Part shown: positions 1 through 5,960 of the stretch, in pieces
Layout of the letters: each line of letters starts with the position of its first letter
Position numbering within the stretch: the stretch's first letter is position 1
Assembly: GCA_003646355.1 (NCBI GenBank)
Contig: QNFO01000086.1
Coordinates: 1 to 5,960, forward strand
Origin: Gammaproteobacteria bacterium
Lineage (GTDB): Bacteria; Pseudomonadota; Gammaproteobacteria; Pseudomonadales; Porticoccaceae
DNA: 5,960 nucleotides
Reading direction: 5' to 3'
Made by a program: the position numbers and the translations under genes
Notes under the pieces: model-generated
What the model saw: only the letters and a program-made list of their open reading frames with translations
Told to the model about the DNA's origin: nothing
The model's database searches: none

Positions 1-1
1 A

Positions 2-922
2 GGTCAGACCGAAACAGAACTGGAAGAAGCCTTTATTCAAACGCTGGGATTAGGCGATGGCTTTACCCTAAAAGCTGGCCGCTTCCTTTCAGAGATTGGC
101 TACCTTAACCAGAAACATGTACACGCATGGGATTTTACCGATGCTCCCTTAATTTATAGAGGCTTGTTCGGCGATCAGTTAATTGATGATGGCGTGCAAA
201 TGACCTGGCTTGCCCCGACCGATACCTTTTTGCAATTGGGTGCGGAGTTATTAAGCGGCAGTCGCTTTCCCGCAGGTGGCACGACGAATGGTATAGGCGC
301 ATGGACGGCATTTACTGATATAGGCGGTGATATCGGTATCGAACACAGCTGGCAATTGGGCTTAAGCCATTGGCAGGCAAACAACATAAAAGGCCGAGAT
401 AGTGGTGGGCATGCGCATGAAACAGGTGCAGCGGAGACGCCTTCATTTAGTGGCGATAGCAAAATCAGCGCACTCGACCTCGTTTACAAATGGGCTCCGC
501 ACGGCAATCCAGGTAATCGAAACTTTAAATTTCAGTTTGAATATTTTGACCGTAAAGAGGACGGTGAAATAAGCATGCTAAATAGTGGTTTCCCTCTGGA
601 AATGACATCTTATGACGGTCATCAAAAAGGCTGGTATGCCCAGGCAACTTATAAATTTAAACCACAGTGGCAGGCTGGCTTTCGCTACGACTACTTAGAC
701 AGCAACAATCGCGGCTCGGATGCTGATGTACTGGCTGAGGCTGGGCTAGATAACGAGGGCCATACTCCCCAGCGCTACAGTGCCACACTCGAATGGCTAC
801 CCAGTGAATTTAGTCGCCTGCGCCTGCAATATAATCAAGATAAATCCTACACAGAGACTGACCACCAGTTTCTCCTGCAATACACCATGAGCCTCGGCAG
901 TCACAGTGCTCATCAGTTTTAG
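2..922 (+). CDS. Outer-membrane beta-barrel protein of a metal-uptake operon, C-terminal part (5' end outside window)
   Basis: The frame is open from base 2 to the TAG at 920-922, giving 306 visible residues with no ATG in the first 54 codons. The gene therefore starts before the window, and a TTG at 164 is only an internal leucine codon. The protein has alternating polar/aromatic stretches typical of beta-strands (for example around GFTLKAGRF and QWQAGFRYDY), many Gly, Tyr and Trp turns, and a terminal Phe, as in outer-membrane barrels. Histidine clusters (HVHAW at visible residues 39-43, GGHAH near base 409, HSW and SHW) could contact metal. It resembles, from memory, the uncharacterised porin-like proteins often encoded before ZnuA-like binding proteins in gammaproteobacteria. 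The tight junction to the next gene supports a shared operon. Passage or capture of zinc at the outer membrane is an inference; the N-terminal signal and any plug domain are not visible. Confidence 0.8.
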   Translation, partial: GQTETELEEAFIQTLGLGDGFTLKAGRFLSEIGYLNQKHVHAWDFTDAPLIYRGLFGDQLIDDGVQMTWLAPTDTFLQLGAELLSGSRFPAGGTTNGIGAWTAFTDIGGDIGIEHSWQLGLSHWQANNIKGRDSGGHAHETGAAETPSFSGDSKISALDLVYKWAPHGNPGNRNFKFQFEYFDRKEDGEISMLNSGFPLEMTSYDGHQKGWYAQATYKFKPQWQAGFRYDYLDSNNRGSDADVLAEAGLDNEGHTPQRYSATLEWLPSEFSRLRLQYNQDKSYTETDHQFLLQYTMSLGSHSAHQF

Positions 923-926
923 GAGA
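921..926 (+). promoter_or_regulatory. Ribosome binding site of the metal-binding protein gene
   Basis: AGGAGA lies 8 bases before the ATG at 935 and overlaps the TAG stop codon (920-922) of the barrel gene. This strong site fixes the start of the binding protein and suggests that ribosomes finishing the first gene can restart on the second. Confidence 0.8.
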
Positions 927-934
927 AAACAATA

Positions 935-1846
935 ATGTTTCAGCAATGGAAAAAAAAGTATTGGCTTGCTGTGCTGCTATTAACGTTGTGCTCCAGCTCC
1001 AGCACCGCCTATGCCCAACTCAATATATTTGCCTGCGAACCCGAGTGGGCCGCCCTGGCACGGACTTTAACTGGCGATGCGGCCAGGGTTTATAGCGCCA
1101 CCACTGCCCAGCAGGACCCACACCATATACAGGCCCGGCCCAGCTTAATTGCCAAGGTGCGGCGTGCGGATATGTTGGTGTGCACGGGGGCAGAGCTAGA
1201 AGTGGGCTGGTTGCCCCTACTATTGCGAAAATCAGGCAACGCCAAGATTCAACCGGGGCAAGTGGCTTACTTTATAGCAACAGATCACGTATCCCTGCTT
1301 GAAAAGCCAACAGTGCTTGATCGCAGCCTGGGTGATATTCATGCCGCGGGCAACCCACACATTCATCTTGATCCCTACCGCGTACAGCAGGTTGCCGTGG
1401 CATTGGTGTCCAGCCTGGTAATAATTGATCCCTCTAATAAAAATAACTACCTGGAAAACCTGCGAATTTTCACTCTTGAATGGCGTGAAGCAATTTCGCA
1501 ATGGGAAAAACAAACCGAGAGATTGCGAGGTAAACGCATTGTTGTCAGTCACAATAGCTGGATCTATCTAGAGCGCTGGCTAGGTTTGGAAAGGCTTGCC
1601 GTACTGGAACCGCGACCGGGTATTGCGCCCAGCAGCAGCCATTTGGGCAAACTACTTACCCAGTTAAAGCTGAGACCGGCCGATATGATTCTGCACGCCA
1701 GCTATCAAAATGATAAATCTGCTCTCTGGCTGTCGAAAAAAACAGGACTTCCTGTTGTTGGCTTAGCCTTTAGCCCCGCCGATAAAGAAAACCTGATCCA
1801 GTGGTTCGACAGACTTTTACAGCAATTATTGAGTGCTGAGTCATGA
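935..1846 (+). CDS. ZnuA-like periplasmic metal (probably zinc) ABC transporter substrate-binding protein
   Basis: The 303-residue protein has the size of a cluster A-I metal-binding protein. Residues 1-27 form a signal peptide: a KKK n-region, a hydrophobic core (LAVLLLTL) and an AYA-Q cleavage site, so it is probably soluble in the periplasm. The family's metal-ligand motifs are visible: QDPHHIQARPS with His63, GNPHIHLDP with His142, and VVSHNSW with His206. EPRPGIAPS (225-233) matches the conserved EPG-x-x-PS loop. Three His ligands favour zinc over manganese, where the third ligand is usually Glu. The long His/Asp-rich loop of many ZnuA proteins is missing; extra histidines (64, 136, 144) lie beside the site instead. 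Cys34 and Cys83 could form a disulfide. The usual C-terminal acidic ligand is not obvious; Asp283 is the nearest candidate. The start is fixed by the AGGAGA site. The family call is firm, the metal is inferred. Confidence 0.9.
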   Translation: MFQQWKKKYWLAVLLLTLCSSSSTAYAQLNIFACEPEWAALARTLTGDAARVYSATTAQQDPHHIQARPSLIAKVRRADMLVCTGAELEVGWLPLLLRKSGNAKIQPGQVAYFIATDHVSLLEKPTVLDRSLGDIHAAGNPHIHLDPYRVQQVAVALVSSLVIIDPSNKNNYLENLRIFTLEWREAISQWEKQTERLRGKRIVVSHNSWIYLERWLGLERLAVLEPRPGIAPSSSHLGKLLTQLKLRPADMILHASYQNDKSALWLSKKTGLPVVGLAFSPADKENLIQWFDRLLQQLLSAES

Positions 1847-2622
1847 GCTTTGAAGGCCTGGATTTTGCCATCCTTGGGCCCGCTTTTTTCGTCGGTCTGC
1901 TGATACTGTCCACCCATGTGCCGCTTGGGCAGGAAGTCCTTAAACGAGGCATTATTTTTATTGACCTGGCAATTGCTCAAATTGCTGGGCTGGGGGTAAT
2001 TGCTGCCTATCGCTTCGGCTGGGATATCCATGGCTGGGAGGTACAACTCGTGGCACTAAATACTGCCTTAATCGCCGCAGTGGCATTAAACACTCTGGAG
2101 AAACACTATCAGGAGTTTCAGGAAGCCCTCATCGGTGCGATATTTGTCCTCGCCGCAACCGCCAGTATTTTAATTCTGTCGGGCAATCCCCACGGCGGTG
2201 AATCCCTCAAGGATTTACTGGTGGGGCAAATTCTCTGGATCACCTGGGAGCAACTCCTACCGACGGCTTTGGTGACGGGCTTTATTTTTCTGATCCTGTT
2301 TAGCTTCCGACAGCGCTTGAACCACCTTGGCTTCTACCTGGTGTTTGCATTAGCCATCACCAATTCAGTGCAGTTAATCGGTGTTTATCTAGTTTTTGCC
2401 AGCCTGATTATCCCCGCTCTCGGCAGTATTGGCAGCAAAAACACCTTGTTAAGCGCTTATCTGATAGGTGCTGCTGGCTATGGGCTTGGCTTGATTTTAT
2501 CTTCGCTTTTAGACTTGCCCAGTGGTGCCGTGATTGTCTGGTGCATCGCTATCATGGCTTTACTGTCTACGCTCGTAAGGGGCATAAGCGACAAATCGCA
2601 TGATAGTAGCCCTATGTCTTAG
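1843..2622 (+). CDS. ABC-3 family metal ABC transporter permease (ZnuB-like)
   Basis: The 259-residue inner-membrane protein has about seven or eight hydrophobic segments (roughly 8-24, 38-56, 66-84, 96-113, 138-156, 164-192, 203-221, 226-246). Hallmarks of the ABC-3 permease family are visible: GVYLVFASLIIPA (180-192), the late DLPSGAVIV (224-232), and the early block GQEVLKRGIIFIDLAIAQ (29-46), which replaces the usual family version containing Ser-His. The stretch PHGGESLKDLLVGQILW (116-132) is, as I recall, typical of a subgroup paired with ZnuA-like proteins of the type found here. Its ATG overlaps the upstream TGA (ATGA at 1843-1846) and no strong RBS precedes it, which suggests translational coupling. 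It would move the metal delivered by the binding protein into the cytoplasm. An ATPase partner is required but is not encoded beside it. The tail after residue 247 is polar and probably cytoplasmic. Confidence 0.9.
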   Translation: MSFEGLDFAILGPAFFVGLLILSTHVPLGQEVLKRGIIFIDLAIAQIAGLGVIAAYRFGWDIHGWEVQLVALNTALIAAVALNTLEKHYQEFQEALIGAIFVLAATASILILSGNPHGGESLKDLLVGQILWITWEQLLPTALVTGFIFLILFSFRQRLNHLGFYLVFALAITNSVQLIGVYLVFASLIIPALGSIGSKNTLLSAYLIGAAGYGLGLILSSLLDLPSGAVIVWCIAIMALLSTLVRGISDKSHDSSPMS

Positions 2623-2625
2623 CCT

Positions 2626-2645
2626 GGGTGGCGAGAAAGCCACTC
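2626..2645 (+). other. Stem-loop just after the permease gene
   Basis: GTGGC (2628-2632) pairs with GCCAC (2639-2643) around a 6-base GAGAAA loop, and the stem can extend by a G-U pair and a G-C pair. It begins 4 bases after the permease stop codon. No T-tract follows, so it is not a standard intrinsic terminator; it could protect the 3' end of the operon mRNA or weakly reduce readthrough. Confidence 0.35.
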
Positions 2646-2683
2646 CAGATTATGCCTCGGGACTACGCAAGCAATAAGACAGC

Positions 2684-2689
2684 TATAAT
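2684..2689 (+). promoter_or_regulatory. Candidate -10 box for the methyltransferase gene
   Basis: TATAAT matches the sigma-70 -10 consensus exactly and lies in the 101-base gap after the permease gene. Transcription would start near 2696, leaving a leader of about 28 bases before the ATG at 2724. No good -35 hexamer is seen 16-18 bases upstream (GACTAC or similar), so the promoter would be weak or activator-dependent. If real, it uncouples the methyltransferase from the metal operon and rules out starts upstream of 2690. Confidence 0.4.
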
Positions 2690-2723
2690 CCGACCCAATA
2701 CCCAACAATTGGAAACGAGAGCA

Positions 2724-3557
2724 ATGAGCGCCGATACAACCGTGGAGAATGCCACTACCGCCTTTAAAGACATGGAACTCAAAGGCTGGAACCAAAAGGC
2801 CAGAGACTACGGCGACTATGCGGGCCAAATAACCCGGCAGGCCGTCGAGCCTCTGCTCGATGCTGTCGAGGTCGAAGCGGGCAGTGTTTTTCTCGATATC
2901 GCCACCGGCCCCGGTTACACCGCAGGGGCGGCACAGGCGCGTGGGGCAATTGCTACGGGGGTCGATTTCTCGGCGGCGATGATTGGCGAGGCCTCACGCA
3001 ATTATCCCAATGCACTTTTTTATGAGGGCGACGCAGAGCACCTGGTTTTCCCCAATGGTTTTTTTGATGCCGCCGTGTGCCCCTTTGGCCTTTTACATAT
3101 GGCCGACCCCGACAAAGCCATTAGCGCAGCCTGGCGCATACTCAAACCAGGCGGCAAGTTCGCTTGTACGGTTTGGGCACCCGCCGAAAAACATGCCTTT
3201 TTCAAACTGGTACTCGGTGCTATTTCTCGCCACGGATCAATGGATGTCCCCCTGCCAGAGGCGCCACCGTTTTTTCGCTTTAGTGAGCCTGCTGAAAGCC
3301 AAAGGGCCCTTGAAACAGCCGGTTTTAGCGACATCAGCATTAGTGAATTAACACTTCACTGGCAGCCCACTTCAGGTCAGGAACTACTGGATACTATTTA
3401 CAAAAGCACCGTGCGCACGGCGATGTTACTTGAAGCTCAGGAGGAGGAAAATCGGGAGAAAATTCACAGCGAGATTATTGCTGCTGTTGAGACTTCAGAA
3501 AACCCCATTAGCTTACCCTGGCCGGCTGTCATCGCCGTTGCCACAAAGCCTTTGTAG
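2724..3557 (+). CDS. Class I SAM-dependent methyltransferase, substrate unknown
   Basis: With the ATG at 2724 the protein has 277 residues. Motif I is VFLDIATGPGY (55-65), the glycine-rich SAM loop. Asp81 in GVDFSAAMI is the acidic residue expected to hold the SAM ribose. EGDAEHLVFPNGFFDAAVC (101-119) is the adenine-side and motif-II region, and ILKPGGKFACTVW (139-151) is the usual strand after it. This is the Methyltransf_11/UbiE-like fold. The C-terminal part (about 155-277), which would choose the acceptor, holds a charged helix (LEAQEEENREK) and gives no clear hint of substrate. The frame stays open upstream to a GTG at 2628, but that GTG lies inside a stem-loop, the extra 32 residues look unlike protein of this family, and the TATAAT box falls within them. 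The RBS is weak (GGA at 2711-2713 or GAGAG at 2717-2721). Its place between the metal operon and the esterase does not reveal a role. Confidence 0.85.
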   Translation: MSADTTVENATTAFKDMELKGWNQKARDYGDYAGQITRQAVEPLLDAVEVEAGSVFLDIATGPGYTAGAAQARGAIATGVDFSAAMIGEASRNYPNALFYEGDAEHLVFPNGFFDAAVCPFGLLHMADPDKAISAAWRILKPGGKFACTVWAPAEKHAFFKLVLGAISRHGSMDVPLPEAPPFFRFSEPAESQRALETAGFSDISISELTLHWQPTSGQELLDTIYKSTVRTAMLLEAQEEENREKIHSEIIAAVETSENPISLPWPAVIAVATKPL

Positions 3558-3604
3558 TTATCAACAAAACCTAACTCAAGAAAGTCCAACTGCAAAAACA
3601 AATG

Positions 3605-3650
3605 GCATAAAAAAAGCCCTGACTAAATTAGCACAGGGCTTTTTTTATGC
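3605..3650. terminator. Bidirectional intrinsic terminator between convergent genes
   Basis: A perfect 17-bp inverted repeat (3605-3621 and 3634-3650) surrounds a 12-base loop. The GC core GCCCTG/CAGGGC is followed by seven T residues on either strand, because the left arm carries seven A residues and the right arm seven T residues. It starts 48 bases after the methyltransferase stop and ends 14 bases beyond the esterase stop, so it should end transcripts from both sides. Confidence 0.93.
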
Positions 3651-3664
3651 TGTACAAGCGCTAG

Positions 3665-4546
3665 TTATGCACCGGTTTTTTCTTTGACATATTCACCAAT
3701 GCGCGAAATCGCTTTGCGGCCATCGGTCAACTGGGGGAAGAACAAATGCCAAACGTGGATCATGTCCTGCCACTCTTCCAAAATCACCTCAACACCCGCC
3801 GCTTTGGCATTTTTAGTGAGTGTTTCGGAATCGCTGTACAATGTTTCGGCAGAACCCACCTGAATCAACAGGGGTGGTAAACCTGTGAGATCCGCATGAA
3901 TTGGCGAAGCTGTCGGCGCTTGAATATCGCCAGCACCAATATAGACCTTGCCCATTGGCGCGATTAGATCGTAGCTCACCATGGGGTCAATATCTTTACG
4001 GCTTTGGTAGGTTTCACCTGTCGCTTCAAGGTCGGCCCAGGGCGATATACAAACACCGGCTGCGGGCAGTGGATGCTTACCGTCACGTAGACCCACCAAA
4101 GTGCCGACGGTCAAACCACCACCGGCAGAGTCACCAGCCATAACAATTTTGTCGGCGCTATAACCATTGCTCAGCAACCAGAGGTAAGCACAAATAGAGT
4201 CATCAACCGCAGCGGGGTAAACGTGCTCGGGCGCCAAGCGGTAATCGACTGCCAGAGCCTGACAACCCGCCGCACGGGCCAATTCGGCAACCACGGCGCG
4301 GTGGCTGCTCAGGGAGCCGATCACATAACCACCACCGTGAACGTACATAATAATACGTGAAGTATCGGCCCCCGGTGGCGTATGCAACTCGCAGGGCACA
4401 CCAGCGGCGTCGATGGCTTTGACATCCACATCATCTGCCACCGGCGAGGCCATGCCATCAAACTGAGCACGCATTTCGTCGAGAGTGCCACCCAGTGGGT
4501 TGGCTTTTAACTGTTCGATAAGTCCTTCAATTTCACTTGCCGACAT
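3665..4546 (-). CDS. Alpha/beta-hydrolase of the hormone-sensitive lipase family (family IV esterase)
   Basis: The 293-residue protein lacks a signal peptide and is probably cytoplasmic. It has the family IV oxyanion-hole motif HGGG (70-73, in YVHGGGYVIGS) and the nucleophile elbow GDSAGG (138-143) with catalytic Ser140. DYRLAPEHVYPAAVDD (101-116) is another strong family block. His264 in MIHVWH is the likely catalytic histidine. The acid position reads GSAETLYSDS (231-240): Glu234 lines up with the Asp of the usual DPLRDEG motif, so the triad may be Ser140-Glu234-His264, with Asp239 as an alternative. The N-terminal 1-35 would form the cap. It should hydrolyse short- to medium-chain carboxylic esters. 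The ATG at 4544-4546 has a good RBS (AGGAAGA, 4555-4561, - strand). It is divergent from a Baeyer-Villiger monooxygenase, whose ester products it could hydrolyse; that pairing is an inference. Confidence 0.92.
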   Translation of the reverse strand: MSASEIEGLIEQLKANPLGGTLDEMRAQFDGMASPVADDVDVKAIDAAGVPCELHTPPGADTSRIIMYVHGGGYVIGSLSSHRAVVAELARAAGCQALAVDYRLAPEHVYPAAVDDSICAYLWLLSNGYSADKIVMAGDSAGGGLTVGTLVGLRDGKHPLPAAGVCISPWADLEATGETYQSRKDIDPMVSYDLIAPMGKVYIGAGDIQAPTASPIHADLTGLPPLLIQVGSAETLYSDSETLTKNAKAAGVEVILEEWQDMIHVWHLFFPQLTDGRKAISRIGEYVKEKTGA

Positions 4547-4554
4547 AATTATTT

Positions 4555-4561
4555 TCTTCCT
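4555..4561 (-). promoter_or_regulatory. Ribosome binding site of the esterase gene
   Basis: On the - strand this reads AGGAAGA, 8 bases before the ATG whose first base is 4546. It supports the chosen esterase start. Confidence 0.7.
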
Positions 4562-4921
4562 ATTTAGTTAGAGTAAATGGCTATTGCTTACCCCACCATG
4601 CTAACCCGCAAGGCCAAACCCCGGCAAGAGCATTACCTGCCTCTGGCGCCAAAACAATAAAAACCCTAGTGTTAGTGCGATTACTGGCTTTTGCACCTGG
4701 CCTTTTCCCAGTACAAAGCCTTATTGACCGCCCCACTTGGGAGTCACAAAAGGGCCTCACGGAAAGATCGACAAGAGTGCTAATATCTGCTTCTACGTTT
4801 TACAAAATAAGCTATAAAACCATCAACTACCCCCTACTCAGCAAGATCTATTAAAGCTGATCTAAGCGCTCAAATTATAAAAACAATACTTATCAACAAT
4901 GAAAATCTAACGAAACCAAAT
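4562..4921. promoter_or_regulatory. Divergent intergenic region between esterase and monooxygenase genes
   Basis: These roughly 360 bases hold no convincing gene; a 61-codon frame at 4669-4854 starts with GTG, lacks an RBS and has no recognisable features. The half nearer the monooxygenase is AT-rich (about 4780-4920) and must carry its promoter. Possible -10 boxes are TATAAA at 4813-4818 and 4876-4881, but neither has a good -35 partner. Small symmetries are present: the palindrome TGGCGCCA (4644-4651) and TCAGC/GCTGA (4838-4842 and 4856-4860), which could be regulator sites but are short enough to be chance. No promoter for the esterase stands out. Confidence 0.5.
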
Positions 4922-4924
4922 AGG
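4922..4924 (+). promoter_or_regulatory. Short ribosome binding site of the monooxygenase gene
   Basis: AGG lies 7 bases before the ATG at 4932. An in-frame TAA at 4908-4910 excludes any longer start, so this modest site decides the start. Confidence 0.55.
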
Positions 4925-4931
4925 TAAACCC

Positions 4932-5960
4932 ATGACAGAGACAGCATTAGATCATGTACTTGATCTACCGCCGAAGGCGGAAAAACCCCTGATCGATTAC
5001 GAGACTGTGATTATCGGCTCCGGTATTTGCGGCATCGGCGCCGGAATTCGCATGATTAAAGAAGGCCTCGGCGACTTCGTTATTCTCGAAAAGGCCGATG
5101 ATGTCGGTGGCACCTGGCGCGACAATACCTACCCCGGCCTCGCCGTCGACATCCCCTCTCTTAGCTATTCCTTTTCTTTTGAGCAAAACCCCAACTGGTC
5201 TAGCCTCTACGCGCCGGGTAAGGAAATGAAAGCCTACGTTGACCACTGCACGCAAAAGTATGGTATCCGCCCCCACATGCGTTATAACGAGGACGTTACC
5301 GAGTCCATTTACGACGAACTCAACAATGTCTGGATTACCCGCACACAGGCCGGCAACACCTATGTTTCACGCTATATTGTCAGCGCCACGGGCTTTTTAA
5401 CCCTGCCTAAATTACCGCTGATTAAGGGCATCGAAAAATTCGAAGGCAAAACCATTCACACTGGCCGCTGGGATCACTCCTACGACCTCAACAACAAACG
5501 CGTCGCCGTTATCGGCACCGGTGCCACCAGTATTCAATTGGTGCCTGAAATTGCCGACAAGGTGAAATCACTCGACGTATACCAGCGCACTGCCATCTGG
5601 TTGCTGCCGAAAAAAGAATTGCCATTTGGACCAAAACTGCAAAAGGCTTTTGCGAAAATCCCCGGCTTGCAGAATCTTGCTCGCCAGATAACGATTTTGT
5701 TTACTGATGTAGTGATGATTAACCTGCTTATTTTTAATAAGTATTTTTCGCCAGCGGGCAAACAACTGCAGAACATTTGCGTCAAACATATCCGCAATCA
5801 GGTCAACGATCCTGTTACTCAGGAAGCCCTGATTCCAAAATATGATTTTGGCTGTAAACGACCCAGCTTTACCACCAAATTCTACCCCGTATTTAACCGC
5901 GACAATGCAGAACTAGTGACCACGCCGATTAGCGAAATCACTGAAAATGCCATGGTCACC
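4932..5960 (+). CDS. Type I Baeyer-Villiger (flavin) monooxygenase, N-terminal part (3' end outside window)
   Basis: The frame is open from the ATG at 4932 to the right edge, giving 343 residues of a protein that usually has about 500-550. The FAD-binding motif is IIGSGICGIGAG (27-38), followed by the Glu of ILEKAD that binds the FAD ribose. GGTWRDNTYPGLAVD (59-73) fits the second Baeyer-Villiger signature GGxWxxxxYPGxxxD, including Asp73. FEGKTIHTGRWD (170-181) is an exact match to the type I fingerprint FxGxxxHxxxW-D. The NADPH-binding Rossmann motif is VIGTGATSIQ (193-202), with Arg219 in YQRT likely to contact the NADPH phosphate. Arg310 in GCKRPSF lies where the catalytic Arg is expected. 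The enzyme should insert oxygen beside a ketone carbonyl, using NADPH and O2. It is divergent from the esterase gene. The C-terminal third is missing, so the ketone class cannot be judged. Confidence 0.93.
   Translation, partial: MTETALDHVLDLPPKAEKPLIDYETVIIGSGICGIGAGIRMIKEGLGDFVILEKADDVGGTWRDNTYPGLAVDIPSLSYSFSFEQNPNWSSLYAPGKEMKAYVDHCTQKYGIRPHMRYNEDVTESIYDELNNVWITRTQAGNTYVSRYIVSATGFLTLPKLPLIKGIEKFEGKTIHTGRWDHSYDLNNKRVAVIGTGATSIQLVPEIADKVKSLDVYQRTAIWLLPKKELPFGPKLQKAFAKIPGLQNLARQITILFTDVVMINLLIFNKYFSPAGKQLQNICVKHIRNQVNDPVTQEALIPKYDFGCKRPSFTTKFYPVFNRDNAELVTTPISEITENAMVT

Noticed and set aside
164..166. TTG as the start of the barrel gene, giving a 252-residue protein
   Set aside because: The same frame is open and protein-like back to base 2, with barrel-type strands, so the gene is cut by the window edge rather than starting here.
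923..934. Zur-type operator or internal promoter inside the metal operon
   Set aside because: The two internal junctions are too short (12 bases and an overlap) and show no AT-rich palindrome; any zinc-responsive operator should lie before the barrel gene, outside the window.
980..995. Possible lipoprotein cysteine in the binding protein (LLTLC, Cys19)
   Set aside because: The residue before the Cys is Leu, not Gly, Ala or Ser, and a normal AYA-Q signal peptidase I site follows at residue 27.
1232..1552. Opposite-strand reading frame inside the binding protein gene (similar ones at 175-462, 1705-2046, 3020-3340, 4965-5276 and 5534-5797)
   Set aside because: They are antisense to genes with clear family motifs, show no protein-like pattern and lack ribosome binding sites.
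2628..2723. GTG start and a 32-residue extension of the methyltransferase
   Set aside because: The GTG lies in a stem-loop without an RBS, the extension does not resemble the family's N-terminus, and it contains a perfect TATAAT box. An ATG at 2652 was rejected for the same reasons.
2983..3351. Second + strand frame inside the methyltransferase gene (also 3430-3687)
   Set aside because: Alternative-frame translations of a well-supported gene; the second also runs through the terminator hairpin.
4669..4854. 61-codon reading frame between the esterase and monooxygenase genes
   Set aside because: It starts at GTG, has no RBS, no recognisable domain and a composition drifting to AT-rich non-coding DNA in its second half.

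Overview
The window looks like chromosomal DNA of a Gram-negative bacterium with moderate GC content, most likely a marine gammaproteobacterium. The reasons are an outer-membrane beta-barrel gene beside a periplasmic metal-binding protein, ordinary Shine-Dalgarno sites, and protein styles resembling Spongiibacter/Zhongshania-like bacteria. That placement is an impression from memory, not a computed result. There are no RNA genes, insertion sequences, CRISPR arrays or phage genes. Six protein genes are supported, two of them cut by the window edges.

Left part (1-2622, + strand): a tight three-gene metal-uptake operon. It holds the C-terminal part of an outer-membrane beta-barrel protein, then a ZnuA-like periplasmic binding protein whose RBS overlaps the barrel gene's stop codon, then an ABC-3 family permease joined to it by an ATGA overlap. 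A metal, probably zinc, would pass through or near the barrel, bind the periplasmic protein and cross the inner membrane through the permease. No ATPase gene lies between or directly after them, so the energising subunit must be upstream of the window or elsewhere.

Middle (2623-3650): a short gap with a stem-loop and a perfect TATAAT box, then a class I SAM-dependent methyltransferase of unknown substrate. It ends before a perfect 17-bp inverted repeat that serves as a bidirectional terminator, shared with the convergent esterase.

Right part (3665-5960): a family IV (HSL-type) alpha/beta-hydrolase on the - strand and, across a 385-bp intergenic region, a divergently transcribed type I Baeyer-Villiger monooxygenase that runs off the right edge. 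A Baeyer-Villiger monooxygenase turns a ketone into an ester or lactone and an esterase can hydrolyse it, so the pair suggests a ketone-degradation module. The substrate cannot be read from the sequence. I see no clearly undescribed system. The most useful points are the ATPase-less metal operon, the monooxygenase/esterase pair and a Glu in place of the usual catalytic Asp in the esterase.
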